64,000 nucleotides of DNA from contig DASTWV010000023.1 in NCBI GenBank assembly GCA_035765775.1, positions 1 to 64,000 on the forward strand. The letters are read 5' to 3'. Made by a program: the position numbers and the translations under genes. Numbering within the stretch: position 1 is the stretch's first letter; every line of letters starts with the position of its first letter. This document shows positions 52,328 through 60,982 of this stretch, one piece after another. The notes beneath the pieces are model-generated. The model searched no databases and was not told the origin of the DNA. It saw only the letters and a list, made by a program, of their open reading frames with translations. Source of the stretch: Actinomycetota bacterium (lineage in GTDB: Bacteria; Actinomycetota; CADDZG01; JAHWKV01; JAOPZY01).

Positions 52328-53995
52328 ATGAGCCAAGGCCGGGAACCCCAGCACCTTGAGGCCCTGGTCGAATCGGCCATGGCGCTTGCCGGAGAGCATG
52401 AGCTCGACGTCCTCCTGGCACGCATCGCGACCCTGGCCCGCACCGTGGTGGGGGCGTCCTACGCCGCCATCGGCGTGGTGCGCCAAGGGGCGCTGGAGAA
52501 GTTCCTGCACTCGGGCATGGACCCCGAAACCGTCCACGCCATCGGCGACCTCCCCACCGGCCAGGGTGTCCTGGGGGTGCTCCTCACCGAGCCCACCCCG
52601 CTGCGCATGCCCGAGGTCTCGGCCCACAGCCAGTCGGCGGGGTTCCCGGCGCACCACCCGGTCATGCATTCGTTCCTCGGGGTGCCCATCGTGATCCGGG
52701 GCCGGGTCTACGGCCGGCTCTACCTGACCGACAAGCACGGCGCCGCCGAGTTCTCCGCCGATGACGAACGCCTGGCGGCCATGCTCGCCGCCCAAGCCGG
52801 GTCGGCGATCGAACGCTCGGAGCTCTTCGAGCAGCTGCGCGTGCGGGGCGAGGAGCTGTCCCAGCGCCTGGCGCAGCTGGCGTCGGTGGACCGGGTGGGC
52901 CGGCTGCTCGTCACCCAGGCCACCACCGACCAGATCCTGCGCTCCGCTGCCAGCGAGGCCTGCTCGCTCACCAACGGCACCCGGGCCACCGTGATGCTGG
53001 CGGACGCCGGCACCGAGGACCTGATCATCCGGCAGGCGGTCGGCGGGCCGGAGCCCGAAAGGCTGATCGGCGCCCGGATCCCGCCCGGCACATCGAAGTC
53101 CGGTGCCGTGATGTCCCGAGGCCAGCCCGAGCGGGTGGACAACCTGCCCTCCGATCCGGAGATGAACGAAGCCGTCCGGCGCTTCCTCGGCAACCCGCAG
53201 AACGGTGCCTTCGTCCCCCTCCAGATCCGCGACCGGGCGGTGGGGGCGCTGGCGGTGTACGGCCAAGCCGGGGGGGCGCCGTTCAGCGACGACGACCTCG
53301 TCGTGCTGCAGATGCTCGGCAACCAGGTGGCGGCGGCACTGGAGAACGAGCGCCTCACCGCCCTCCTGCGCGAGATGGCGGTCCTGGAGGAACGCGAGCG
53401 GATCTCGCGGGAGCTGCACGACGGCGTGATCCAGGCCATCTACTCCGTCGGGCTCTCCCTGCAGGGCTCGCTCAGCCTCATCGACCGGGACACCCCGCGC
53501 GCCCGCATCCGGATCGACGAGGCCATCGGGCGCCTCGATGACGTGGTGCGGGACGTGCGCAACTATATCTTCGAGCTCCGCCCGCACGTGGTGGTGGAGC
53601 AGGGCGGTCTGGCGGCCATCGAGCAGCTAGCCAAAGAGTGCGAGGTCAACACGCTGGCACAGGTCAGCACCGTTCTCGACCAGGAAGCGCTCGGCCGGCT
53701 GGGGGACGAGCAGGAGGCCAGTCTCATCCAGATCGTGCGGGAAATCCTCTCGAACGTGGCTCGGCATTCGCAGGCCACCGAGGTCCGCATCGCCCTGGAA
53801 TCGGTGGGCGACGAGGTGCAGGTCGTGGTCGAGGACAACGGCTCCCGCTACGACCCCGCCACTGTCGTGCGGGGCCAGGGGCTCACCAACATCGAGTCCC
53901 GGGCGGCGGCGCTCGGCGCCCAGCTCGAGATCGCCTCCCGCCCGGAGGGTGGGATGCGCCATGTCCTCGCCATCCCGGTCACCCGCCCGGCGTGA
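52328..53995 (+). CDS. DosS/DevS-like GAF-GAF histidine kinase
   Basis: Predicted 555 aa, soluble. Two GAF domains (about residues 15-175 and 195-350) precede a HisKA_3 dimerisation domain with the acceptor His in ERISRELHDGVIQAIYSVGLSLQ, and an ATPase domain with REILSNVARHSQATEV and GQGLTNIESRAAALG. GAF-A contains GFPAHHPVMHSFLGVPI and GRLYLTDK, which closely follow the M. tuberculosis DosS/DosT GAF-A, where a His in this region binds heme. It is therefore a candidate gas or redox sensor. A DosR-like regulator and a Usp gene lie next to it. The ATG is preceded by few ribosome-site features. Confidence 0.9.
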   Translation: MSQGREPQHLEALVESAMALAGEHELDVLLARIATLARTVVGASYAAIGVVRQGALEKFLHSGMDPETVHAIGDLPTGQGVLGVLLTEPTPLRMPEVSAHSQSAGFPAHHPVMHSFLGVPIVIRGRVYGRLYLTDKHGAAEFSADDERLAAMLAAQAGSAIERSELFEQLRVRGEELSQRLAQLASVDRVGRLLVTQATTDQILRSAASEACSLTNGTRATVMLADAGTEDLIIRQAVGGPEPERLIGARIPPGTSKSGAVMSRGQPERVDNLPSDPEMNEAVRRFLGNPQNGAFVPLQIRDRAVGALAVYGQAGGAPFSDDDLVVLQMLGNQVAAALENERLTALLREMAVLEERERISRELHDGVIQAIYSVGLSLQGSLSLIDRDTPRARIRIDEAIGRLDDVVRDVRNYIFELRPHVVVEQGGLAAIEQLAKECEVNTLAQVSTVLDQEALGRLGDEQEASLIQIVREILSNVARHSQATEVRIALESVGDEVQVVVEDNGSRYDPATVVRGQGLTNIESRAAALGAQLEIASRPEGGMRHVLAIPVTRPA

Positions 53996-54478
53996 TCACG
54001 GCACGATCAACACCGGCATCGTCGCATGGTGGAGCAGGTAGCTGGAGACACTTCCCAGCATGAGGGCGGCAGGCATGCGCACGCCCCGCCGGCCCACGAC
54101 CACGAGGTCCACGTCGAGTGACTCCGCCTCGGCCAGGACTTCGTCGGGCGGGTGCCCGAAGGACTTCGACGTCGTCGTCTCGATGCCGGCCTCCTCGAGG
54201 ACCTGGCGCGCCCCGGCGGTCGCGCGGTCCACCATCGCGCGGATGGCCTCATGGCGCGCCGGGGCGTCGCTCAGGTCCCCCAGGTAGCTGGTGGGCTCCA
54301 TGGTGGCGGACAGGACGGTGTGCACGTGGATGACGCCCTGGTCGGGTCCCAGGGGCCCCATGATGCGGGCCAGGAAGCGCGCGGCCCGGAGAGCGTGATC
54401 GGACCCGTCGGTGGCCAGCAGCACCGACATCCGCCCGGCGACGACGGGCATGCCGGGCAGCGTTCCTTCCATGAGCAT
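53996..54478 (-). CDS. Universal stress protein (UspA family)
   Basis: Predicted 160 aa. The fold begins MSVLLATDGSDHALRAARFLARI. The ATP-binding motif G-x2-G-x9-GS is intact in VVGRRGVRMPAALMLGSVSSYLL, followed by PVLIV. Two ATGs are possible; the second (MEGTLPG) is better spaced from GGAGGAG. It is convergent with the kinase gene and divergent from the DosR-like gene. Usp proteins are typical members of mycobacterial DosR regulons, which fits this context. Confidence 0.93.
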   Translation of the reverse strand: MLMEGTLPGMPVVAGRMSVLLATDGSDHALRAARFLARIMGPLGPDQGVIHVHTVLSATMEPTSYLGDLSDAPARHEAIRAMVDRATAGARQVLEEAGIETTTSKSFGHPPDEVLAEAESLDVDLVVVGRRGVRMPAALMLGSVSSYLLHHATMPVLIVP

Positions 54479-54571
54479 GACTCCTCCTCCGTGGTCAGGT
54501 GTGGTTCAAATCAATCTGCGGATCAGGTCTGGGATGATGGGCAGCACGAGTCCGGTACCAGGAGGAGCGCC

Positions 54572-55237
54572 GTGGCCATCCGCATCATGCTCGTCGATGA
54601 CCACGAGGTGGTCCGCGCCGGCCTCGCCGCCCTGATCGAGGCCGAGGACGATCTCGAGGTGGTGGGCGAGGCCTCCGATGGCCCGGAGGCCCTGCGGGTG
54701 GCGCCGATCTACCGGCCGGACGTCGTGGTGATGGACGTGCGCATGCCTGGCGGGGGCGGCGTCGAGGCATGCCGGGCGCTGCGGGATGCCTTCCCCAACC
54801 TGGCGGTGATCATGTTGACCTCCTACTCGGATGACGAGGCGCTGTTCAACTCGCTCATGGCCGGAGCCGCGGGCTTCGTCCTGAAACAGATCCGGGGCCG
54901 CGACCTGGTCACCGCGATCCGCACCGTGGCCGGCGGGCAGTCCCTGCTCGACCCGACCGTCACCGCCCGCGTGCTGGAGCGGCTCCGGCGGGCCAAGATC
55001 GATGACAAGGACCCCAAGCTCGCCCGGCTGTCGCCCCAGGAGGAACGGATCCTGGACCTGGTGGCCGAAGGCCGCACTAATCGGGAGATAGCCGAGGTCA
55101 TCCACCTTTCCGACAAGACCGTTAAGAACTACGTCTCCAGCATCCTGCAGAAGCTGGAGGTGCAGCGCCGGTCCGAGGCAGCGTCCTATGTGGCTCGCAC
55201 CAAGGCCGCAGGTCCCGGGGCGGGGCACGCGGACTGA
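54572..55237 (+). CDS. NarL/DosR-type response regulator
   Basis: Predicted 221 aa. The receiver has IMLVDDHEVVRAGL, acceptor Asp55 in VVVMDVRMPGG, TSYSDDEAL and the VLKQIRG lysine. The LuxR-type HTH reads LSPQEERILDLVAEGRTNREIAEVIHLSDKTVKNYVSSIL followed by KLEVQRRSEAASYVAR, very like M. tuberculosis DosR. GTG at 54572 follows GGAGGAG. It is the natural partner of the DosS-like kinase about 600 bp upstream, although the Usp gene on the other strand separates them. Palindromes at 55310 and near 58210-58280 are candidate binding sites. Confidence 0.93.
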   Translation: MAIRIMLVDDHEVVRAGLAALIEAEDDLEVVGEASDGPEALRVAPIYRPDVVVMDVRMPGGGGVEACRALRDAFPNLAVIMLTSYSDDEALFNSLMAGAAGFVLKQIRGRDLVTAIRTVAGGQSLLDPTVTARVLERLRRAKIDDKDPKLARLSPQEERILDLVAEGRTNREIAEVIHLSDKTVKNYVSSILQKLEVQRRSEAASYVARTKAAGPGAGHAD

Positions 55238-55309
55238 GTGACGCTGCCGGTCGGCCGGCTGCCAAGGTTCCATAGGCACCAGCATCGGCCGGTGGAGGCG
55301 CTGCTGGAA

Positions 55310-55323
55310 GGGCCATTCGGCCC
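55310..55323. promoter_or_regulatory. GGGCC-N4-GGCCC palindrome
   Basis: Reads GGGCCATTCGGCCC; its reverse complement, GGGCCGAATGGCCC, occurs exactly at 58207-58220. The GGGNC-N4-GNCCC layout matches that of DosR boxes. It lies between the 3' ends of the DosR-like gene and the flavin/FMN-binding protein gene, so it could also act as a terminator stem. Confidence 0.45.
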
Positions 55324-55339
55324 GTTGTGGCCGGGCCCT

Positions 55340-55759
55340 CTACGTTTCGGGGATGCGGCGGCCGGTCACGTCCTGGACCGGGATCTCGATCCACACCGGG
55401 GACATCGGTTCCGCCCAGGAGCGCAGCGGCCCCCGGCTGAGCCGGCTCACCTCGGCGGGGTCATCCACGTGGCAGATCGCCCCGTGGACGACGACACTCC
55501 AGCCGGCGTTGTAGAGCGGGCGGCTCTCGTCCACCTCCAACGCTACCTGCGTGCCATTGGCCAACCGGCCGAGCATCGAGCCGGCGGCGGTGCAAAACCG
55601 GACCACGTCCTCGTCCGGGTCGGCCACGTAGTTCACCGGGATGATTTGCGGCCGGCCGTCGGCGACGAATCCCACCCGGGCCACAAAGCCGTGCTCTCGC
55701 AGCAGCTTCAGGCAGTCCTGCCGGTCCAGCTCCTCCGTCATCCGGTGATGGTCGGCCAT
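55340..55759 (-). CDS. Pyridoxamine 5'-phosphate oxidase-like flavin-binding protein
   Basis: Predicted 139 aa split-barrel protein. Blocks: ELDRQDCLKLLREHGFVARVGFVADGRPQIIPVNYVADPDEDVVRFCTAAGSML, VALEVDESRPLYNAGWSVVVHGAI and SPVWIEIPVQDVTGRRI. Such small actinobacterial proteins bind FMN, F420 or heme and are frequent in DosR regulons. ATG at 55759 is preceded by GGGGGT. It lies 3' to 3' with the DosR-like gene and downstream of the GGDEF gene on the same strand. Confidence 0.9.
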   Translation of the reverse strand: MADHHRMTEELDRQDCLKLLREHGFVARVGFVADGRPQIIPVNYVADPDEDVVRFCTAAGSMLGRLANGTQVALEVDESRPLYNAGWSVVVHGAICHVDDPAEVSRLSRGPLRSWAEPMSPVWIEIPVQDVTGRRIPET

Positions 55760-55843
55760 TGGTGACCCCCTTTCTGGTGGCATTCGAACAGGTTTCAGCG
55801 TCGGCCGCTGGCCCCTTCAGGCGTAGGGCCACCTGGCCCCGCT

Positions 55844-58144
55844 TCAGGGTGCCGGCGGCCCGGGCCGGTCGGTAGTTGGGTCGTAGGCCAGCACCCGGTT
55901 GCGGCCCGCCGCCTTGGCTGCGTACAGCGCGGCGTCGGCGCAGCCCACCAGGCCCTCGGCCGTGCCCGCGTGCTGCGGGAAGGTCGCCACGCCGCACGTG
56001 ATGGTGGGGGCAGCCAGGAGGGTCCGGCCGTGCGGCACCCCGGCGCTGGCCAGCAGGCGGCGTAGCTCCTCGGCCCGCCCCACGGCATCGGCGAGCGCGC
56101 AGTCGGGCAGCACGATGGTGAACTCCTCCCCGCCGTACCGGCAGGCGACGCTGGAGACCCGGAAGAGGCGCTGCATCGCCTGGGAGACGTGACGCATCAC
56201 CGCATCCCCCGCCTCGTGACCGTAGGCGTCGTTGAACTCCTTGAAGCGGTCGATGTCCAGCTGCAGCACCGACAGCGGGGTGTGGCGCCGGCCCGCCAGG
56301 CTGATCTCCCGGGTCAGGGTCTCCTCCATGTAGCGCCGGTTGAACAGGCCGGTCAGCGGGTCCCGGATCGAGAGGGTCCGGAGCTTGTCGCGCAGCTTGA
56401 GGTTGGCGGTGGCCATCGAGATCTGGCCGGCGACGCTCAGCGCGGGCTGGAGGATGGCCGCCGGAAGCGGCCCCTCCCCGGCCGCGGCGGGCGGGCCGCC
56501 GGCCCAGAGGAGGTGGTACACGCCGATGGCCTCGCCCTGGCCCAGCATGGGCACGCAGAGGCACCACGCAGCTCTCGATGTTGCCAGGTGGGGGCAGCGC
56601 GGTTCCACGACCCCGCTCAGGTGGGGCTTGCCCCGCCGCACCGCCCAGCAGTCGGTGGGGGCGAAGGCGGGCTGGCCGATGTCCGCCTCGCCCCAGGTCG
56701 CCATGGACTCGACGAGATCCCGGGAGGCGTTGGTGATCGAGATCGACCCACCGGAGCCCGGGAAAAGCCCGCCGGAGAGCCGGGCGGCTATGGGGTACGC
56801 CTCGGCCGACGACAGGCAGCCTTGCAGGAGCTCCGCCAGCTCGTTGAGGAGGTGGATCTCGGTGTTGGTGCGCTCCAGATCCGCCTGGTGGCGGGCGACA
56901 TCGTCCGCCTGGATGCGCACGGAGGTGATGTCACGGGCCATCACGACGACCCCGTCGTGCAGCTTGGTGGCCCGCATCTCGAACGCCAGCCGGCGGCGCA
57001 CCCCGTCGCCCCAGACATCCTCGTACCACAGGCAGGGCTCGACGTAGGGCTCGCCGGTGTCGACCACGCGCCGGTAGGTGGCGAAGATCCCGCTCGGCCC
57101 GTGGTCGGGGAGGACCTCGAGCAGGGTGCGCCCGGCCAGATCCTCGGGCCTGATCCCGAAGGTGACGCCCGCCGCCCGGTTGGCGTACTGCCACCGGAAG
57201 TCCACGATTTCCCCCGCCCCATCGCGCACCGCAGCGAAGATCGACAGGGTGTCGGGGAGGTCCTCCACCGAGGCCCGGAACCGCTCCTCGCTGGCCCGCA
57301 GGGCGAGGGCCGAGGCTTCCCGGTCGGAGACGTCCCGCCAGGTGGCCGCCACGCCGTCGTCCAGCTTCCAGACCTGGGAGTCGAAGACTCCCTCAACCCG
57401 ATAATTGTCTCCCGGCACTCCGCCTGCGGCTCCGTTGTCTTCTGCGTACCGGTGCTGCGTGCTGGTTAGCGGCTCCCCGGTTTCCACCACATGCAGGTAG
57501 TCCCGGAACCGGCCGGAAGCGGGGAAGCCGGGAAGGCTCTGGCTGACCCGGGTGCCGATCAGGGACTCGGCGGTGCGTCCGAAGGTCCGGGCCGCCGGGG
57601 CGTTGAGATAGACGTATTCGAAGTCGACTACGCCATCCCCGTCCCGGACGCAGCGCAGGATGCAGAACGCATCCAGCATGCTGGCGAGGCTGGTCTTCCA
57701 GCGGCGCTCGCTGGCCTGCAACTCCGCCTCCATGCGCCGGCGCTGGGTCGCATCCCGGATCGCGGCCATGACCACCGTCCCTTCCGGGGTGGCGATCGGG
57801 CTGAGGCTGATGTCGACCGGGACCCGGGTGCCATCCGCGCGGAGCGCCGACAGCTCGGTGCCGGCCGCCATCGGCCGGGTGCGCGGCCGGGCGAAATACC
57901 CGCCGCGGTGGTTGACGTGCGCCCCGCGCAGATCAGGCGGCACCACCACTTCGAGCGGGCGGCCCACCAGATCCTGCGGCGTCCAGCCGAGCAGCGTCTC
58001 GCAGATGCGATTGGCCAGGACGATGACGCCCCGGGCGTCGACAACGATGATGGCGTCGGGCGCGGCGTCCACCAGTGCCTGGTAGAAGCCTGCGGCCATC
58101 GCCTGCCCGACAGCCTCCTCGCTGTGGGTGGCGGGGGTCACCAC
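55844..58144 (-). CDS. PAS-PAS-PAS-GAF-GGDEF diguanylate cyclase
   Basis: Predicted 766 aa. PAS regions are recognisable at about 20-140 (ALVDAAPDAIIVVDARGVIVLANRICETLLG), 150-270 and 285-400 (ASEERFRASVEDLPDTLSIF). A GAF-like region spans about 440-590 with several Cys (TDCWAVRRGKPH, EPRCPHLATSRAAWCLCVPM). The C-terminal GGDEF domain has RDPLTGLFNRRYMEE, LDIDRFKEFNDAYGHEAGD and the active-site GGEEF in CRYGGEEFTIVLPD. No EAL domain follows, so it makes c-di-GMP; there are no membrane segments. The GTG start follows AGGAGG. Three GGCC-N4-GGCC palindromes lie 60-140 bp upstream. Confidence 0.92.
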   Translation of the reverse strand: MVTPATHSEEAVGQAMAAGFYQALVDAAPDAIIVVDARGVIVLANRICETLLGWTPQDLVGRPLEVVVPPDLRGAHVNHRGGYFARPRTRPMAAGTELSALRADGTRVPVDISLSPIATPEGTVVMAAIRDATQRRRMEAELQASERRWKTSLASMLDAFCILRCVRDGDGVVDFEYVYLNAPAARTFGRTAESLIGTRVSQSLPGFPASGRFRDYLHVVETGEPLTSTQHRYAEDNGAAGGVPGDNYRVEGVFDSQVWKLDDGVAATWRDVSDREASALALRASEERFRASVEDLPDTLSIFAAVRDGAGEIVDFRWQYANRAAGVTFGIRPEDLAGRTLLEVLPDHGPSGIFATYRRVVDTGEPYVEPCLWYEDVWGDGVRRRLAFEMRATKLHDGVVVMARDITSVRIQADDVARHQADLERTNTEIHLLNELAELLQGCLSSAEAYPIAARLSGGLFPGSGGSISITNASRDLVESMATWGEADIGQPAFAPTDCWAVRRGKPHLSGVVEPRCPHLATSRAAWCLCVPMLGQGEAIGVYHLLWAGGPPAAAGEGPLPAAILQPALSVAGQISMATANLKLRDKLRTLSIRDPLTGLFNRRYMEETLTREISLAGRRHTPLSVLQLDIDRFKEFNDAYGHEAGDAVMRHVSQAMQRLFRVSSVACRYGGEEFTIVLPDCALADAVGRAEELRRLLASAGVPHGRTLLAAPTITCGVATFPQHAGTAEGLVGCADAALYAAKAAGRNRVLAYDPTTDRPGPPAP

Positions 58145-58206
58145 GGCACTCCTCCTTCCGCAGGAAGTTGCCTTCCCCACATCGGCACCGGGCCGGCGCC
58201 GCCCCA

Positions 58207-58283
58207 GGGCCGAATGGCCCGGGTTCCGGGTGCCGGTTCGGCTCCCCCGGCCAGATGGCCCGGGGAAGAGGGGCCGAACGGCC
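58207..58283. promoter_or_regulatory. Cluster of three GGCC-N4-GGCC palindromes
   Basis: GGGCCGAATGGCCC (58207-58220), GGCCAGATGGCC (58249-58260) and GGGGCCGAACGGCC (58270-58283) lie in the gap between the GGDEF gene and the small plus-strand gene. Centre spacing is about 41 and 22 bp, two and four helical turns. The first is the exact reverse complement of the site at 55310. They suggest a DosR-like operator array. Confidence 0.55.
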
Positions 58284-58344
58284 ATGGTGGCGCCTGCGGT
58301 TGTAGGTCGATCATCGGGATGCGCCAACGGGAAGGAGCCCGGCC

Positions 58345-58590
58345 GTGGACAACCGTCAAGCGGGCAGGGATGTGCGGCTCAGCCCTGAAGAGACCGGCTA
58401 CGGAGCACCGGAGACCATCCACGCCGCCCAGCGGACCTCCCTGCGGAGCGGCGGACCGGCGACCGAACCGATTGTCGTTCCCTGGCAATACGGCTCCGGT
58501 CGCCGGGCTGCGCAACCACCGCGGCGGATGCCGGCCGAGGACTTCGCCGTTGCCTGGCAACTCCCCGCAGCCCGCCCGGCGACCGGTTAG
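58345..58590 (+). CDS. Small hypothetical protein (81 aa)
   Basis: A GTG start follows AAGGAG at 8 nt, giving VDNRQAGRDVRLSPEETGYG at the N-terminus and ATEPIVVPWQYGSG in the middle. The protein is rich in Arg, Pro and Ala. No family is recognised. The good ribosome site and the palindrome cluster just upstream make it a plausible member of the same regulon. Confidence 0.45.
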   Translation: MDNRQAGRDVRLSPEETGYGAPETIHAAQRTSLRSGGPATEPIVVPWQYGSGRRAAQPPRRMPAEDFAVAWQLPAARPATG

Positions 58591-58723
58591 AACGGCCGCA
58601 CGACGATACAAATCATGGCCCGACGCAGGTTCAAGTGGGTAGTCCCAGGTCCGGGCCACCCACTCGAAGCCACGACGTGGAGGAGACCGAGGGGGTCCTC
58701 CAGGGAGAAGCTGCTGAACCGGG

Positions 58724-59872
58724 CTATCCCAGCCAGGCCTCCAGGCGGGCCCGTTCGAACTCCTGCTTGGCCTGGAAGGCCGCCGCCGTCGCTTCGCTGA
58801 CGTGCACCACGGGCTCCGGCTCGGCGAAGAAACGGCCCTCGACCAGGGCCACGGCTCTTCCGGGGAGCTCGAGGAAGCACGCCCCCTCACCGTCGTAGCT
58901 CGCCTCGTCGCCCGTTCCGGTCAGGTCACGCACGATGTTCCGGGCGGCGACCTCGCCCTCGCCGGCGGCGAAGACCCCCGCCTTGGGGACGGGGAACGTC
59001 GCCGTCGGGACCACCGTGCAGTCCCCCACCGCGTACACCCGCTCGAACGCGGTCCGCAGGCTGTGGCGGTGCGCCTCTACCCATCCCGACTTCCCGGCCA
59101 GTGGGCTCTCGGCGATGACGGGCGGCGGGGCGGCGGCGGGCACGCCCAGCAGGATGTCGTAGCCGAGCTCGGCGCCGTTGGCGTAGCGCACGACACGGGC
59201 CACCGGGTCCACGCCGGCCACGGCGTGGTGGGTGAGCAGCTCGATGCCGCGGCCCGCCAGCTGGGAGGCCACGTACTGGCTGGCGTCCGGCCCGGCGACC
59301 GGCATGGTGATCGGCTGCGGCGTGGAGACGGACACCCCCACCCGCTCCCGGACGCCCCGCTGGCGGAGCAGGTCGTCCACGATGAGCGTCGCCTCGAACG
59401 GGGCGGGTGGGCACTTGAGCGGCACCCCGAGGACGGCGACCAGGACCGACCCGCCGCCGATCCCGGCCAGGGCCTGGCGGATGGTGGGGAGCTGGCCGGC
59501 GTCGTAGAGATTGAATGCCCCTGGCCCGCCGACCAGATCCTGGTGGGCCGGGGACATCGCCGCCCCCAGGGCGACCAGGAGGGCATCCCCCTCCAGCGTG
59601 CCGGTCGAGGTCCCGACCCGGCGGGCGGAGGGATCGATGCCGGTGATCTCGGCCTGCACGAATGTGACGCCGCGATCCGCCAGGCGATGGAGGGACACGG
59701 TCCCACCCGGGAGGGGCCGCACCCCCGCCAGGTCCCAGAGCTTGGCGAAGCCCATGAAGAAGTGGTCCCGGCGGTCGACGAGGACGACCTCGAGGTCGGA
59801 GTCAAGCCGCCGGATCTCGGCCGCGGCAGCCAGGCCGCCGAACCCGCCGCCGAGAATCAGAACCTTGGCCAT
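58724..59872 (-). CDS. FAD-dependent oxidoreductase, SQR/NDH-2-like
   Basis: Predicted 382 aa. FAD motif VLILGGGFGGLAAAAEIRRL, second dinucleotide region SVLVAVLGVPLKCPPAPFEATLIVDDLLR with a Cys where sulfide:quinone reductases carry a catalytic Cys, and FAD-contact block RVYAVGDCTVVPT. The C-terminal part ends with an amphipathic helix (FQAKQEFERARLEAWLG) that may touch the membrane. Quinone-linked oxidation of sulfide or NADH is likely; the single clear Cys leaves SQR activity uncertain. The N-terminal ATG is well placed. It lies next to the dormancy module, where alternative quinone reduction makes sense. Confidence 0.88.
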   Translation of the reverse strand: MAKVLILGGGFGGLAAAAEIRRLDSDLEVVLVDRRDHFFMGFAKLWDLAGVRPLPGGTVSLHRLADRGVTFVQAEITGIDPSARRVGTSTGTLEGDALLVALGAAMSPAHQDLVGGPGAFNLYDAGQLPTIRQALAGIGGGSVLVAVLGVPLKCPPAPFEATLIVDDLLRQRGVRERVGVSVSTPQPITMPVAGPDASQYVASQLAGRGIELLTHHAVAGVDPVARVVRYANGAELGYDILLGVPAAAPPPVIAESPLAGKSGWVEAHRHSLRTAFERVYAVGDCTVVPTATFPVPKAGVFAAGEGEVAARNIVRDLTGTGDEASYDGEGACFLELPGRAVALVEGRFFAEPEPVVHVSEATAAAFQAKQEFERARLEAWLG

Positions 59873-60032
59873 GACGTCGCTCCGCTCGTGAGCATCGCAG
59901 GTGCTGGTAGGGATCGTATCGGACCCACCCCTTCGGCAGTCAGGTCCCACTGATGCGGGCAGGGGTGATCTCAGGGTGCAGCCAGGGCCATTCCCGATAG
60001 CCGGGGGGACGCCGGAGGGCGACGATCAGCCC

Positions 60033-60872
60033 ATGATCGAAGTCCGGATGCTGACCAAGCGCCACGGGGTTCGATGTTCGGTCGATCACCTGACCTTCGA
60101 TGCCCTGCCCGGCCGGGTCACCGGGCTCCTGGGGCCGCCCAGGGCAGGCAAGTCCACCGTCCTGAGGATCGTGATGGGCCTGGTCGAGCCCGACTCGGGA
60201 GTGGCCCTCGTCAACGGGCGGCCCTTTCATGCCCTGCGGGAGTCGGCGTCTGAGATCGGGGCTCTCCTCTTCCCCCGGGCCTTCCATCCGGCGGCCACCG
60301 TCGCCACGCACCTCGGGGCGCAGGCGCGGGCAGGCGGCATCCCCGAGGGCCGGGTCGCCGCCGCCCTCGATCAGGCCGGGCTCGGTGCATTGGCTGACCG
60401 GCGGGCCGCGTCGCTGTCCCCGGCACAGGCCCACCGGCTGGGGATCGCCACCGCCCTACTGGGCGTTCCGGAGACCCTGATCCTCGATGCGCCACCGGCC
60501 GGGGTAGACGCTGCGACGCGCATCTGGGCCCGGGGCCTCCTGCGGTCGGTCGCACGCGACGGGCGCACCGTTGTGGTTGCTGGGCGGGACATCGACGAGA
60601 TGTGCCGGGTGGCCGACCAGGTGGTGGTGATGGCCGAGGGCAGCAGGATGGCCGAACTCTCGATGGCTGCCCTGCGGGCGTTGTCCCCCGGCTCGCTCCG
60701 GGTGCGGACCCGGGAACCGTCCCGGCTGGTCACCGTGCTGGAGGCGGCCGGGATGACAGCCGACATCCAGCCCGACCGCAGCGTCGTCGTTACCGGTGCC
60801 GGGGCCGCCGACGTGGAGGGCCGAGCCGCCGATGCCGGCATCCGGTTGGAGAACTTGGCCCTGGCGGGCTAG
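60033..60872 (+). CDS. ABC transporter ATPase-like protein with degenerate catalytic motifs
   Basis: Predicted 279 aa, BcrA/CcmA-like ABC fold. Walker A is intact, GLLGPPRAGKST. The other motifs are altered: the signature is LSPAQAHRLG instead of LSGGQ; Walker B is TLILDAPPAGVD, with Ala in place of the catalytic Glu; and the switch His is replaced in VVVAGRDIDEM (usual SSH). The D-loop AGVD is kept. It may bind ATP but should hydrolyse it poorly or not at all. No permease gene is adjacent; the next genes are a monooxygenase and a methyltransferase. A regulatory or resistance role is possible. Confidence 0.85.
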   Translation: MIEVRMLTKRHGVRCSVDHLTFDALPGRVTGLLGPPRAGKSTVLRIVMGLVEPDSGVALVNGRPFHALRESASEIGALLFPRAFHPAATVATHLGAQARAGGIPEGRVAAALDQAGLGALADRRAASLSPAQAHRLGIATALLGVPETLILDAPPAGVDAATRIWARGLLRSVARDGRTVVVAGRDIDEMCRVADQVVVMAEGSRMAELSMAALRALSPGSLRVRTREPSRLVTVLEAAGMTADIQPDRSVVVTGAGAADVEGRAADAGIRLENLALAG

Positions 60873-60890
60873 ACAGCCGCGCGCGTGCCC

Positions 60891-60908
60891 GTTCATCGGG
60901 CACTGAAC
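60891..60908. promoter_or_regulatory. Inverted repeat GTTCA-N8-TGAAC
   Basis: Perfect 5-bp arms separated by 8 bp lie 75 bp before the monooxygenase start, in the gap after the ABC-like gene. A further GTTGAAC half-like sequence follows at about 60922. A regulator site is possible but not assigned. Confidence 0.35.
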
Positions 60909-60982
60909 GGCCCGCACCCCGGGTTGAACGCCCCTGCTGCACGGGGCTCGCACGAGAACCCGACCTAAAAAGGGGGCCACAC

